Of a stretch of DNA of 64,000 nt, positions 36,501 through 51,334 are shown one piece after another. The stretch is taken from assembly GCA_029379385.1 (NCBI GenBank), contig CM055605.1, positions 9,397,001-9,461,000 of the forward strand, given 5' to 3'. The notes beneath the pieces were generated by a model, which searched no databases, had not been told where the DNA came from, and saw nothing but the letters and a program-made list of their open reading frames with translations. This DNA comes from Quillaja saponaria (taxonomy: Eukaryota; Streptophyta; Magnoliopsida; Fabales; Quillajaceae). Within the stretch, counting starts at the first letter, position 1, and each line of letters starts with the position of its first letter. The position numbers and the translations under genes were made by a program.

Positions 36501-39500
36501 TGAGAATATAAGGTTTCATCTGTACTGACTACCTCTTACCTCTTTCTTCTTGAACTTCATTGAAGAACTGAAGAAATCTTGATGTATGACCACAGTTTTC
36601 ACTTAATAACCATTGCTCCCTATTAACTTTAGTTTATTATGTATTAGGTTGATATATGCTTGATTTATCAGAGACCTCAGAGTTTACTATTTTAAATTTT
36701 AACATGTAACTTGGGAGAGGTGGTGGAGTGAGGAGGATGAAGGATTGGACAAACTGAAACCTCTCAGGAAAGGGTCTCACCCATGATAATCCTTGGGTAA
36801 AATTTTGAAAAACCAGACATTTCAAGTATTCTTCTGAGAACAATGTGAAATTCCCTATTCTCCAGATTTACTTTAAGGTCGAATAAGTGATAAAAATGAA
36901 GGTCCTATGAGAAATCTTTCAATAGTTGTGGACAGCAAGTTGTGGTAATCCTACTACTAACTAAACTTAGCAGGTTCTCTTTTACGAGCTGTGAAAGAGG
37001 GCAAAGTGTGGGAACCATACCTTTGATATATGGACTCCAAGGCTTCTATGTATGCCGGAACACTTGATACAGATAAATACCCCAAAACTTGTAGATCTGG
37101 TAGACAACAAATGCAATGGTTAAAGTAAATAATAAGAGCTAATGGTTACATAACAAGACTTCTAATAGATTCTTTACAATAACAGATTTTCTTATTCGTC
37201 ATAAATTCTTGAGAATTGTCAGATAATTCATTGCAAAACACCAAAGCTAAAGAGTGACAAAGTAAGATAGTTCTCCTGTGAGTTAGAGATATGCAATTGC
37301 AAAAAAGAACATAAGAGAGCAATGCCAACTATTTGATGGGAAACTTTCAGTGGCCAACTTCACTAAGATCAGACAGGAGTCCTTTTTTCTCCACTTCAGC
37401 TACTCCAGCTGCAAGTCTCTGGGAAGTTGAACATGATATTCTAATTATTATTCTCCAACGTGTCTCCAAACTAGTTTAAGCCTGAAACTTGTACAATGTA
37501 TTCCAATTGTGTGTGGATTCCAACAATGAGATGTAACAAGGTATGAAGGGTAAGAGAGAAAGCTTAAGGGTGAGTCCCAGCAAACAAGAGACAAAGAACT
37601 TCCCCATGTTGTCACTTGTAACTTGTAAGCAACTGAGGCACACAATTTCCGTTGCTTGTCATAATCATCTTTGTTATTGCTTATGCCATAATACCCATAA
37701 AGCACAATGCCATGGTGATCCCACCCATAAAATCAAGAAAGGATAGCTATAAATAAACACATGAGAAGTTGCATCTATTTGATGTTTCATCAGATGGTTC
37801 TAGATGGAGCAAGTCAGACAGAAAGTAAGCAAAGAAATGAGTTACTTAAAACAACAGCTTCTTGGCCCCAGAAAAAGACAGTGCAAAGAATAAGGAAATG
37901 AGCCTGCAGTTCAACACATCATGCTAACAACTTCCAGACTACAGCTTAAAAAGATCTTGTCAACTAAAATAGGAATTACTGTAGTTTTAATTGATAAATC
38001 ATTTTATTTTCGGAACATCCTAACTTCAGATTAACTTATACAAGTAAGGAAGAGGCTGTCTGGGGAAACTCACTACAAACGTTTTATGTGAAACTTAATT
38101 CTAGTAGTAAAAGATGTGATAAAAGCAGATTGCACAATTTTGAGTAGATCACATATGACACTTACACCCATTTTGGATCTGGAGATCCACAATCAGCACA
38201 GAATCTATTGCCAGATTGACGCATCAGACTCTCTAGCCTTCCTCGTGGACCTGCAAATGCAAAATATGAAGAAAGGGAACATGTTACTTGAACTCTGTCA
38301 AGTGATAAGAAAAGGCTATGTAAGTTTATTTCTTTTGGAAAAAAAAGTTATAAACTGAGTATTCCTATGCCAGAAAATGAAGATGGTAACTAGATAAAGG
38401 TAGTTAGGGACATCAATTACTACAAAGCAAGAAATGATTAACAGTTTGGACCCTGATGACTGAAGAGAATTTTTAAGTCGTTTGTTTGAACAAATAACTC
38501 TGGAGCATGGAAAAAACTGAGACAGTAGATATTCAGAGAATGTAGAATAGTGCTTAATCTAATTCGGGCTTGTATAAATGAGTTCTCAAGCATACACAGT
38601 TACATTATGTGTCAGAGCACTGCAGCTCTTGACATGAAAAAGAAAATATAGCACAGAGGGGGAAGAAACAGTTAAACTTTTCTTTTGCCAAGACAAAGAA
38701 ATATCTAGCAGACTCTGTTAAGTTAAGGAAGGGCAATGCTCATCCAGAATGTTAAGTGATTTAATTAGACAAGGGGAGAAGTCTTCCTTATGTTCCAGAT
38801 TCAGGTGTGAACAATAGAGAATGCAAGAGCAATTTGTGGCTTGTATTTAATGTTGTGCAATTTTTGGGCTTTTTTACAATTTCATGATGGCAAAAATAAA
38901 GAGCAGTTTCATGACTTCCGCTGCACTGGTGATTTTTTATAGTCCCCCCTTCAATATACACATACTTCCTTCTTATTTCAAAGGCCAATATTATTTACAA
39001 CAAAAAGTTGCATGACTGTTCTTAATAACACTTCTGAGAACCAACACAACAAATAAAATTCTTGGCTAACATGCACATATTCATTCTTGTTTCAAACAGT
39101 CAACTCATTTAAGCTTATTAAATTCGGTGGTTCTTAAAACTGAAAGTTATCATTTACGAATGATCTTCAGCCAATTCTAGGCTTTGCAAAGTATACTGGG
39201 TATAAGGTAAGAATAGACCAAACCGGTCTTGGGGCAGTGGGCATCGCAAATATGGTTGGTCAGAGTCAGTTGGTATTTGCTAAAATAACACCAGCTAAAA
39301 TTACATTATTGTGCTACAATCCGAATTTTAACACTCATGGTGGAGTAGTGAACTGTTAATCCCCAGTCTCGTCAAGATGAAAGATAGTTGCATGCTACAT
39401 GTAAGTGCAAATCTAAAGATTGCCAAAACCATTATTACATAACCAAAAACAACAATTAGGAGTAGCCTCTTGTTTTTCTAAATTCCATCATTAATAAAAC

Positions 39501-41889
39501 AATTAATTACATAAATCATAAACTGTAGTGCACTGATAGTACATTGCTGACTAGAACTTTTCCAGATCTTAGATACGTGAAAGATAAAATCATCTAGCAA
39601 ATCAAACCTAATACATTTGATGACTAAATCCATTACATTATATGCAGAGGGCCTATAATCAGTCGCTTATCAATCAAAGGATGAAAAAACAGTTAGTTAA
39701 CTTATAAATAATGGTGTGCACATTGATGTGTAGGACTTTCACACAAATGAAGTGTAATCATTTAAAATTTTGTTGCATTACTTGCAAATTTGCTTTTCTG
39801 AAAGTTTAGACAAACCAAACCAGAGGTTTAAACAATAAATAAAAGTGTAAGATTGAAATACCAGATGATTTCCATCTATCCCTTTGGGAACTCCAACTTG
39901 GTGTATCTGAACTCAAGAGATCATACAGGCAAGACCCTGACCCTACAGATGGAACACATTTCATTAGTAGTCAGGCCACCGCTATAGACTATGAAATTCG
40001 CAAATTGCAACATAGTACAGTAAGTTGCCATAGGTTTTGCACCAAAGGAAGCTACCATTGACAACAACAGATTACAATGAGCGCATTCAGGATTTACAAG
40101 AGGCACAGACCTGTGACATACCCTTCATCCTTTTACAAATACAAAAAGTTGACATAGTCAATATAATTTTCCATCTAACAAACTATTACTTTTGACTATG
40201 TGCCACCACGTTTCTTTCTGTGTTTATGTAACCTTTTATCTTTACTAATAAAAACCACTATAAGATTTTCTTCTTCTTTTTTTTTAGCTTTTCCATTACT
40301 TTACACTTAAAAACAATTACAGACTACAAACAGAAAAGGTTACGGTTATTAATTATGACTTGAGAATTTACATGGTGATGTGGAAAAGAATTTGATAAGG
40401 ATGAGATCCCATTCTAAATCCTTTCCATATCACCATATAGATTCTCAAGCCATAAATTGCTAACTGTAACCTTCTCCTTACAGAGTTACATTAGGCAATT
40501 TGAATTGTAAAACTTAAAAGTAATAATGGGAAGGACATTCTATGTGTTTCAACCAACCTCTGCACAATTCCCCCTTTGTACTCCCTAACTAGAAACATAT
40601 ACTCTTTTGGAAAAGCAAAAGGAATCTGAAGACAATAACTATTTATGAAAAAAAATCACCTTTTCTCTATTTTGATTAAATGCTTGCTGAAAACTAATGA
40701 TTACTCATCATTGTTACCCTAATTATTATCTTCCAAATGAATATATGCATCTATCTGGTTACTAAAACCATGGCAAAATTGAACGTAATGTAGATACCTC
40801 AGATAAGTCTCAAAATTATACATTTATTAATAAAGCCCGAAAAGAAAGGACTGGAATCTGAGAGATTTTTCCCTCTAAGAAGCTAACTCGTTTTAAGGCT
40901 ATAGTCTGATTTGTAAAAAGCTCATCTCTATCAAACACAACAATATCAGCAGCCAGTCATGTGCTTTTCAACTGTTGCAAGGATGGGCATTGATTGAGAG
41001 AACATAAGAAAATTCTAAACTCCTTGAGCATCCAGGGTATCATCTCATTATATTTACCTAATTTAAGATCATCATTGAATGCCACTGACAAAAGCAGTGG
41101 ATGCTTTGAGTTTGGGGAATCTAATCTTACATCATTTGGTTGCTATCACTTAGAAAATAGTGAATGGTTTGAGTTTGGAGAATCTAATCTTTTGCAAACA
41201 CCAATGTAAGAGCTAGATATATGGAAGTCATTGTTCTCTAACATTTTTCAGGTGTCAAACTTGCACAAAGAAAATCAACAAGATAATAAAGACCTCAACT
41301 AAAGCTTAATGTAGCTGCTACATATAAAATATCATCACTTCGTTTCTACAAAATGATCATGCTTAACAAGAACAAAGGAAATGTGTGAGTCTATTGAAGC
41401 AGTGTGGCAGGAATTTGACTGTTATCGTTGTGCAACCTTTGATTTTTGAACCAACTGCAAAACACCAAACCTTAAAGGATGCTCCTTTTAGAATTAGAAC
41501 ACCAATCAGGACCTAATTTGCATTGTATAAGATGTTTGCAATCAACAATTGACCAAACTTGAAAGCTTTTCCAATATTTTCATTCAATACAACCCTTATC
41601 CACATGTTGTGCAACCAGTATATCAAAGTTATGATAGTCACTTGGGATGTTACTAAGGTTACACCTCATAACTTTCCAGCTGTCCTTGAAAATTTCACCG
41701 TTTCAAGCCATTCAGTGGACTTTCAGTCTTTCACATATTCATTTCCGTAGAATGAATTCATCATATGCATGACCTATTCTTGTGAACAATATTATATTCC
41801 TTCTTTCTTTTCCTGGAGGGGCAAGGAGAGAGAGAGATACCTGAAACGTTGTTGAGATTAGAATTATCTTGCTGGGCAGACATCTCCAT
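33581..41889 (-). CDS. AGD11: ArfGAP with C2 domain, AGD11 type
   Basis: This is a GTPase-activating protein for ADP-ribosylation factors in vesicle traffic; the C2 domain binds lipid, often with calcium. Nine coding exons join in frame: 41889-41841, 39942-39862, 38250-38166, 37096-37021, 36157-35994, 35914-35677, 34706-34590, 34479-34384, 33862-33581, totalling 1188 nt or 395 aa. The N-terminal extension ([11 protein letters not shown]) is what I recall for AGD11 rather than AGD12/13. The ArfGAP zinc finger reads CADC, 16 residues, then CIKC, followed by the catalytic-arginine segment [15 protein letters not shown] Ser/Asn-rich linker leads to the C2 domain from about residue 232 ([38 protein letters not shown]). 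The start is ambiguous between ATG 41889 and ATG 41883, two codons apart. Intron 1 (about 1.9 kb) carries an inverted repeat. Confidence 0.93.
36302..36353. repeat. GA microsatellite and C-run in AGD11 intron
   Basis: GAGAGAGAGAG is followed shortly by a run of eleven C, in the intron between exons 4 and 5. Simple sequence, no function assigned. Confidence 0.7.
40332..40476. repeat. long imperfect hairpin in AGD11 intron 1
   Basis: Two arms of about 60 nt (about 40332-40392 and 40414-40476) are inverted copies at roughly 80% identity, separated by about 21 nt. Both arms contain CTTGAGAAT and ATGGTGAT on the appropriate strand. The transcript would fold into one long stem. TTACAGA flanks it at 40317-40323 and 40478-40484, which could be a target duplication of a MITE. 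A young microRNA or siRNA precursor is the alternative. Confidence 0.7.
41105..41192. repeat. 25-bp direct repeat in AGD11 intron 1
   Basis: TTTGAGTTTGGGGAATCTAA at about 41105 recurs with one change at about 41168. A minor local duplication. Confidence 0.5.
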
Positions 41890-44400
41890 TCCCAAGCTTC
41901 CAATAATCCAAACCCAAGTCAAGAGAAACTGCTACAATCTCATAACAGCCCATTAATCCGTTGCATCTCTGCATATCATTATAGAGACAGTATAAGAACT
42001 CAAATTTATTACAGGGGATATACAACTCAAGAAGTGAAAAATTACAATGCAGACATTGCTATAACGAGAAAAGCTTAAATGCCTAATAGGTAGGAAAATA
42101 AGCTATTTTTATATGAAAAACTTACAGATCATATATTTTTCTCTCTTTCTCAATTCTGGGTATTGAAGAAGGAACCTTTTAACAGCTTCTTCTCTGCAAC
42201 AAACAAAATGGGTATCCCCATATACGAAAAGAAAAGAAATCAAAATCAAAATCAAATATTGGGTGAGCAGGTAAATGTAATTCTCAATATTTGATGAACA
42301 ATTACGCTAAAAATTTCCAAATTATCTTACATATAAGCAAACAAAATATGCGTTTGACGACAGTTGTGGGAAAATTGAAGCTGAAAGTTGGAATAACTAC
42401 ATTGAAGAAAAGTTAAGCCCAGAAAAAATAATGAGCAAGATTCAGGAAAAAACATAGGACAAGGTTTGATCAGATGAATCTTTGCGGGCTTCTGATGAAT
42501 TCTTCTCATTTTTTATTTATGATTATTTTTTAATGGAAATGAAAGTGGTACCACAAAGCATGTCAATTGAGGCAATGAGGCTTTTCATGGTTATTGATTG
42601 ACTCATCAACAAATCTTCAACGACACAACGACACAACGACGGCCAGTTCAAATAATTGCTTCCACAGCGCGTGCTCAACTAGAAAAAGAAATTTATTTGT
42701 TTTTTTAACTAAAACAAAGAAAATGAATCACAATTTTTGTAACGAAAAAAAAATATAAAGCTCTTTTTTTCTGGCTTTTATATATTTATTTATTTATTAT
42801 TAATAATAATGAAACTCAATATGTCAACAAAATCGTACATATTAGTGTTTTTGTAATAGAAATTTATGATTATTTTTACTAATTTTTTTTCTAATCGAAT
42901 TAAAAACACATCATCTGTATTATTACTAAAAAATTTATAAATATAATCTCTCCCAAGAAGATTGTGAGTATTTTAAAACGACTTACTTTACATTTAGTCG
43001 TATCATATAGATCGTATAATTATTATAATTTTTTTATATAATAGTTTAATATTGTCTTGAAAAATATAAAATAAAATTAACAGTATGCACATAATGTAGC
43101 AACGCCATTATCAAATATAATATGAAATCAATGGAGTAATCTTATACATTTATAGTGTTGAATATATACAATATGTTAAAGGATTCCATAAATTATCTAT
43201 TGACTTTCTTTTTATTGTATCTATATCATCTTTTCTCTATTCTTTCTCTCACTAGTAATAAGGCTTGAGGAATATTTTTAAAAAAATTGCTCAAAGTCAT
43301 AGAAGACTTCTAAATTAAAATGAAAGCAGTCACCCATAGCTTAGGTTAGTCATTTAGTTTTTTCACCTTTAGTGCCAAGTTTGAGTACTCTTAATATACT
43401 AAAAAACAAAGCAAAAAGGAATATGCCATCTTAATTCTCATTCTAGATTCTAAATGTAATTTGTCTAACTCATTCATCCTATTTCTTCAAGAAATACACT
43501 GAATAGTTTTGCCTTGAATTGTGAATTCTAACAAATATTTCTTGAAAGTAAATTTTAAAATTAAAAAAAATAGAATAAGTAATCCACTTTGTTTTGTTTA
43601 GTAATTATGTGATTTTAAGCCATACAATTATTGAAAAATAATTATTTTACTCATTTAGCCCTCCACCAAGAGTTTTGAACTTATAAATCAATAAAACAAA
43701 CACATATTCTCAAACAACATGCCTCACTAAATAAGTAAATCACATTTGAAAAGAATAGTTGTTTTACTTTAGTGAAATTCTTCTAAAATTGTAACAGAGA
43801 AAAAAAAGGTAACTTCAAACATTATTATTATTATTGTAATTATATGCTATAAAATAGTTATTTAATCTTGCATGTCAAATTTTACTCATATCCTCATCAG
43901 TTTTCTTTTAAAAAATAATATAAATTCAATATTGTTAGTTATTTACTCAATTGATATAAATGTTGTGAATTTGTTGTCCATGAAATTTAAATCTTTAGTA
44001 TTTGAATTCAATCTTAAGTATTTGATTTATGAGCTCGTTTGCAAGTATCGTATAAAGATTATAAAATAATATAATATTATTTAGTTGGCTCATATATAAT
44101 ATTTATCAGTAACATAATAATATAGATTTATACTGTTGACCCATTCTTAAAACAATATTTTTATTGAAATATATTTAAAAGCTTATTTATTATTTCTATC
44201 TTTAAAATTAAACTACTTTCTATTTTGGTCCTTAAATAATTATTTTTAATAAAATTCCACAATATTTAATTTTTTAAAATCAATTTCTTAATTAAGTCAA
44301 AAAGTATTAGTCTTAAATAGTCACATATGAGTTGATATAGTTAAAAAGACCTGATATTTTTATTTATTTATTTAATTAAGTAGTCAGATGATGAGTGACC

Positions 44401-44712
44401 AATCTATGGAGGGGACCAGACCCTTCCAAAGTTTCGAAAATTTGTGTTTCGTATTTGAGAAAGTATAAAATTTTCATTTTGACCCTAAATTTTTTAAGAA
44501 ATTTGAATTTTGTCCATGAAAAGTATGAATTTTGTCATTACAGCCCCTACTAAAGTTTGAGAGATTTAAAATATGTTTTCTTTTTATTTGGGCCTATAAA
44601 TTTTTGAGAAATTTGAATTTTGTCCATACAAAACCAATTTTTTTTATATCGACTCCTACATAAATTTGGTCCCTCCAAACATTAAAGATCTAGCCCCCCA
44701 CTGCAGATGGTA
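44401..44712. repeat. degenerate retroelement-like fragment
   Basis: The phrase TATGGAGGGGACCAGACCC and the end GGTCCCTCC...AGCCCCCCACTGCAG resemble noncoding remains common next to plant LTR elements. Inside, GAAATTTGAATTTTGTCCAT occurs twice (about 44498 and 44608). There is no coding frame or LTR. Confidence 0.4.
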
Positions 44713-46850
44713 CGGGCCTTATTACGAGAAGAACGATTCAAGAACAAATTTCGTATTTTTTTATTTTTAATTTGTTTTAAAAAAAAAAGCTTTAGTTTAA
44801 AATTTGAAATTAATAAAATAAAATATTCTAATAATTGACTCAATATTCATGTATTGATGTTCATTTCTTTAACATCTATTAAAAATATGTCAGTTAATTT
44901 TAATAGATTTCACCTAAATTTAAAATTTTGACTTGACTAAAAATTTAATTGAAAAAAAAAAAACTTCGAAGACCATAATAGGAAAAAAAAAAATTGAATA
45001 TTAAAGTATATGATTAGAAAAATAATTTTTTAAGAATTAAAATATATAAAATATTGTAATTTTATTGAAACCTGAAGTGGTGCATTGCAGCTATGTTCAT
45101 TGAAAGTTTGAGTTGGTTTAATTAATAAATGGTGTTTACATTTTCTTTACTTCCCACCTTATTTACTTGGGAACTATGCGCTATGCATAACTGCATATAT
45201 GTGCATGCACTTAGTTATTGTTATTTAATTTGGTGATAGTTGCTAGTTCATTTAAGGTTGGATTAAAACTTTTTATTTTGGTAAAAAGTTAGATCTAATT
45301 TCACAACACATCATTTAAATTATATCTACTCAGTAATGATAAGACTGTTTAATTAAATCGAGAGAATGTCATGAACGATCACACGGTATGCAAGACAAGT
45401 AATTGTCACATTATTAACACCTACTTAGTGCTAAATTGACGATAACTATCTCTCACTTACCGTCAAATTAATGAATGATAACTAGAACACAAGATTATGA
45501 AAAGTATGTAAAATGCTTAGGAAAATTTGTAAAAAGCTTAGCAAAACATGTGAAATATTGTGGGAATGCTATACACCATGAACCTAGACACTTTATTAAA
45601 TTGAATGTACAATGAATAAGTTTTACATGTAAGAACAAGCTTGATTTACAATGGGACAACCCAATCGACCCTCCTCCTCTACACTTTCCCTCAATATCAA
45701 ATATAAGTACAAAATATTTATTTTTAGATAATGATTTGTTACAATAACTCTTATTTTATTCTTGTTATTTTTCTAATATTATATGCTATTCTAAGAAGTG
45801 TTAATTCAATGAATCATTCACTTGATTTGCAAATAGATTCTTACCTAATACTATTCAAAGAAATTCACTATCTCTTCAATACATTTGCACTCAGCTTTCA
45901 TCTTTATCTCTTAATAATTACACACTTTAACTCACATACTAACTCCTCTTTCTCTTAAATATATTGAATTTTTTTTTAATGAATAATTTATAATTTTAAA
46001 AAGAAAATTACTTAGCATCTGCATGCAGTCCACGTGTGTGTGATTAGTATATATCATAAACAATTTTTTTGTCTGCTTATGACATGTGGCATTCTTCACT
46101 TGACACTATTGAAGGCATTGTTGCCACATGGACCAATAATTGATGCCACATCATTTCTTAGTTGGCCCATTACCATTTAACCACTACGATCATTATTTTC
46201 TATTTTTAAAATTATTATTACTAATTTATTAAACAATTAAGCTAGTAAAAACAAGAATTCTTATGATTTTGTTAATTAATATTGTTTTTCTTATTTTTTA
46301 ATATTCCCATAAATATCTTAACTAAAAAAACATTCCAATAGAAGTAGATAAATAAACCAACGAACTTTAATTATTTTTTCTATTAATTGATGACCCCTTC
46401 ATCTTTCTATTTAACTCTACTTTAATTATTATTGCTGTTAATTTTATCTTTACTCTTAACATAATGTCAAGTGTCCGATTACTGTCGAACTTGATTGGGA
46501 ATATATATAGGGAAGAGCCTTAAATTCAAATACCATTTCGCTTGAATTATACTTGTGCAGATAAGTTCTAATTAAGATTGTTAATAAGATAAACTAAAAT
46601 TTGTATCATTCCTTCAATAATTTATAATTATTAACCAAATATTTCTACTTATTACCTATGTTCCCTTCAATTTGTATATTATTTTAAGAGGTTTATAGGT
46701 CAAGATGTGTTCTCTTCATTGAGTTCAAGTGTTTGAATTTCTTTAAGGAGATCTTGGCATTTAAAATATTAATAAATTTTCTAATCCCAACATGAAAATG
46801 TGAATTAATCGAGGTATGCATAGAGTGATACAGATAAATCACTAAATCTA

Positions 46851-46977
46851 AAAATAAAAATAAATTACACCCTCCTTTATTAAGATTTATTGAGATTTAC
46901 TAGAACAACACTAATAAAAATAAAAATAAATTACACCCCCTATTAAAATTTATTGAGTTTTGCTAGAACAACACTAA
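46851..46977. repeat. tandem duplication, two units of about 64 bp
   Basis: Units at 46851-46914 and 46915-46977 share ATAAAAATAAATTACACCC and CTAGAACAACACTAA with few differences. Simple local duplication in the spacer. Confidence 0.75.
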
Positions 46978-49859
46978 GGTTCCAAATTTGAGAAATCTGA
47001 CACTCCTCTCTTTTAGATGAATGTAAAACTAGTGGTGTTAAAAAATAATTTTGTTAAAAATATTAAAAAATCTTAATTTTTCTTCAAATTGCCAAAATGT
47101 CCTATTTTAAATTTTACCATTTTCAAATGAGTCATAAATACTTATTTTTTTTTTTCTATATTGCTCTCTATTTTTACTTACTTTTTCGTAATAGGAATAC
47201 ATTATGTTAAACTTTTTAAAAAAAAATTTATTTCATTCTTTTCAATAAAATAAAATAGTTTACACAAAGTATTTCTTAGTGATACCTTAGAGAAAAATAA
47301 AACTTCTTATACCTCTCAAAAGTAATGGCTTTGCAATATAAATGATTCATAATTTTAAGATTTTCTTCAAATAAGTCTTAAAATTAAAATAAAATAATAG
47401 TTTCCCACTTTCAAATTTTATTTTCTTTTTAAATGTTTTAGGTTCAAAATACAATTAAATAGTAATTTTTTTAAAACAAAACCATATAATATAATTTATA
47501 AAAACTAATATAAATTTTGATATAATTATTAATGAAAAAAATACAAATTTCTAAAAAATGAATAAGATATTCTCATCTCTTTCGTTTGACAATAATTTTA
47601 TCTCTTAAGGATAAAAAAAAGGTGAGTTATAGAATACTCACCTCTATTTGTTATGACTCAAATACCCAACTAAATTGAACACATGTTTTTTTTGATAGTT
47701 TGACAAATCATCCACAATAACCTGTTAACTATTTGTTTGCAACCTGCCAATAAATTTGTGTATTTATGTTTTCAACCCCAATGTTATTAAATGCTTTCAA
47801 TTTCTTCTTAACAAGAAGATACTCTAACCCACAAAATTCGAAATTCAGAAACCAAAATTCGTTTCTTCTACTTGAAGCTCAAACCCACAAAATTTGAAAC
47901 TTAAAAACCTAAAATTTCAAACCCAAGAATCAAGAACACTGTGAGGAAAGTAGCCAACAACACCTCATATAAGCACAACTCTCCTTTTGTCTTTTGTTTG
48001 TTCTCGCTTCTCCTTTATTGATATGTTTCGTTTAATTAGAAAATTGATTTCTGGTGCATTCGTTAGAGCATCATAATCCCTGATCTAATATCCACATCAG
48101 AAAGACTCTCTACATATACACTATTACCCAATAAGGCCAAAGTTGAACTTGAATTTTTCTTTCTGGAAAAATGTACATTCTCTTTCTTTAGCCTATAGGT
48201 TGTTTTATTAAAGATTGAAAGTGGTAAAACATTTTTGACACCACCACTCAAATGCTATTAGTTCCATCACTACCTTCAGCTCCACCACATCATAAAACTC
48301 CACCTAATGCCAACCCATTGCAGCCACCCCACTCACAGCCATGACCACAACCACCATGAGCCACCTCTTAGTTGCTTCTAGAACATCTAATTAAGGATTG
48401 ATAAAACTAATAGTTCTTCATGTAAGTTGAATTTTTTTATTTTTTTTTGTCAAGCACAAATTAATACACATAGATAATCTGCCATGTATATGAACTAATT
48501 CATACCATTCTTGAACCTAGAGAGGAAACTAAATTAGCTGACATGTTTTTTTCATTTCAAGTAACTTGAGAGGATAGTGAAAATAAATTCAATACGATTA
48601 GAAAAAGCAACTAAACTGTAGTACCAATTACATCTTATTGGAGATGGTGGCTGAGAGGTGGGGTTGTGGCCTGTAGTTGTAGTTCATACAAAATAAATAT
48701 ATTTTTGGGTCAAATATAATTACTCTATCTTTTACAGTCCAGGTAACAAGTTATATAAAAATAAATGGTTGTGATTCACTCAAATAAAATTGATGGTGGA
48801 TGAATGATACACATCAGTTGGGTATTCCCAACAAAAAGAGTTGGACATTGTATAACTGACCGAAAAAAATTATTTCTAAAACAATATTTATTTATCACTT
48901 GTCTAACTTTTATTTTTTTACAAATGCTTGAATTTACTTTTTCATACAAGTTTTTATTTTAGAGTTATTTTCATGATAAAATAAAGAAACAAGACTATTT
49001 TATTTAATATAAAATTCAAACTTGTTTGTATATGTGTAAAAAATAATTATTTTATTTTATTTTATTAAAATACTACAATAAAATTAAAAAAGTTAAGTTA
49101 AAATGTATTGCTACTAAAACTAAGAAACTAACAATAAATGGAAATAGATAAAAAAAAAGAAGGTATTTATGTCTCATTTAAAAAGAAAAAAGAAGAAGAC
49201 ATTTGCTACTTTTAAAATAAAATTGAGGTTTTTGATATTTTCTCTTCTATTTAAGGAATGAGAGTGTCATATTTCTCAAATTTTAGATTTTAGCATCTTT
49301 TAATATATTTCAATCCAAGAGAATATATGTAATTATATTTACTTTGAAGTGTCACGTTGAATACCTTCAGGCCTTTACTCTACTCTTTAAAGTTTCAACT
49401 ATGCCCACTCAACTACTCAAGTGGGATGCACATGGTCTAATTTATTCGTTTTCACTTTTGCCGTGCTTATGCATCTTATATAAAGACAATTTACAAAAAA
49501 TTAGCATCTTTAGCTTTGTATCATTAAGGCATATGATAATTGTCATGGTCATCAAACATGATTGTTTCCATATATGTATATACTCTAAGCTTAAGTTTTT
49601 CATTTGAAAAATCTTTTTCTATTCAACTATCATTCAAAAAGAAATAAATATGATTCTTACTTTTTATGAAATTACATACATCACTCATATTCTTAAAAGA
49701 GATTTAAGAATATAATTATTTGGTCCGTATAAGATTATAAATTTTTTTAACTATACGATAAAAGATAATTTTTTCTCTCTTTTCATAAATTCATAATTTC
49801 AAGTTTTTGTAACATAAAAAATTATAGGTTTATCTAATATTTTGATTCTTTAGAATTAT

Positions 49860-50200
49860 ATTAGTTTTTAATTCAAGTCATTCGAGAAATTTTTCAGTTA
49901 ATTTTATTTCTCAAGATTCAAAAATTTTCAATCAAGTTCCATTCTTCTGTTGAATTAACAAAATAACCACATTGACATAAAAATAATAGCGTAGTTGTTC
50001 TATATTATGCAATTTTTTTGGTTCTTTTATTATTAAATTATATAGAATTATTTTATTTATGCGTAATATGAGAGAGATAATGTAACTTGATTGAAAAATT
50101 TTAAATTTTAGAAGATGAAATTGATCAAAAATATTTATTGATGACTAAATTAAAAACTAAGACAATCTTAAAAAACTAAAATAGTAGTTAAGCCAAAATT
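49860..50200. repeat. dispersed repeat, copy B (uninterrupted)
   Basis: This is collinear with copy A at 17670-18480 but lacks its central 430 bp. It therefore shows the pre-insertion state of that element. No coding frame is visible. Confidence 0.65.
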
Positions 50201-50771
50201 TTATCAATTGAATTAATTGACTATTTTTATTTTAAAAATAAACAGATTGGGTTTATTAAAAGAAATTCAACAATGTGAATGTAATTATATTTAATTTCAT
50301 AGAAAATGAGGAATATTACATCTTAAGTGGTAATTGAATGAAGAAAAGTAGAATTGACTCAAATTGTTATTTTTTTAAATATCTTGAGTAACGAAATTGT
50401 AAGTTTGAAGAAATATCAATTAAGTCTTAATTTTTATAATTATAAAACTGTTAGGCCTTTGAGCTGATAATGAAAGATACTTATCTTTTTTTCTTATAAA
50501 TTCTCTCTCAAATTAAATAATTATTAATATTATAACTCTAAATATTCACACATAAAATAAGATAAACAATTTAAATAATAAAAAAATCACCAGATATATG
50601 TTAGTAGTGAAACTTGAACTTTAAATCAGATCAAACTGCTAATTAAAATAAGATTTAATTAAGTAGTGGTTTACATAAATACATTTTATACTACTTTTAT
50701 AGTTTTTCATTTATTATATTATATAATATAATATTATTTTTTTAGGTTTCTTATATCAAAAGTGGTATCAA

Positions 50772-51326
50772 CTAGTGTTTTAAGATTTGAATTGATTATG
50801 CGATTGAAACATTATCAATTTGGTATCAATTTGGGTTAAATTATTTTTAAATTTGAGAATAGTTAGACTCAGACAACATATTAACCCGAAATAATATTTT
50901 TTTTGATTTTTTATAAGCATCTCTAATCTCGTTTAGATTTTACGATTGTTTCTTTTCACAAGTATTTTTTTACAGTTTCGAACTCTTAATATTACAGTAG
51001 TCCTTCAATCATTAAGCTTAAGTATGTTTTATAACTTAAACTACTCTTTGTGGTCAACCCGATAATATTTTCAAAATCTAGTCTATCCAATTTTATTTAT
51101 AAAAAAAGAAAGAAGACTATTTTTCTTATTTTTTAGTTTCCCTTTATATATATTTTTTATTTTATTTTGACATTTAATTATTACTTACGTACAAAAATAT
51201 TTATGTACTGGCAAGAAGCATTGGAAATAAATAACACTATTTATTCTTATGGCATCACCAATTTAACCCGACAGTGTGACTCGAATACTTTTCCGGACCA
51301 GCTTCCTAACCGGGTTTTAAAACACT
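50772..51326. mobile_element. hAT-like MITE upstream of UMPS
   Basis: A 555-bp non-coding element is bracketed by the perfect 8-bp direct repeat GGTATCAA (50764-50771 and 51327-51334). Inside, the left end reads CTAGTGTTTTAA and the right end, reverse-complemented, reads AGTGTTTTAAAA. Eight-bp duplications and AGTG-like ends fit the hAT superfamily. Its right border lies about 120 bp before the UMPS ATG, inside the promoter or leader. Confidence 0.7.
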
Positions 51327-51334
51327 GGTATCAA

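Larger units (their letters stand above)
42130..50771. other. large AT-rich intergenic spacer
   Basis: No gene is supported across this 8.6-kb spacer. The left end should include AGD11 leader and promoter. Inside are an ATT microsatellite near 43825, a retroelement-like fragment (44401-44712), a 64-bp tandem repeat (46851-46977), dispersed repeat copy B (49860-50200) and TA-rich sequence. The C/A-rich patch at 48240-48370 is compositionally odd but shows no gene. Confidence 0.55.
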
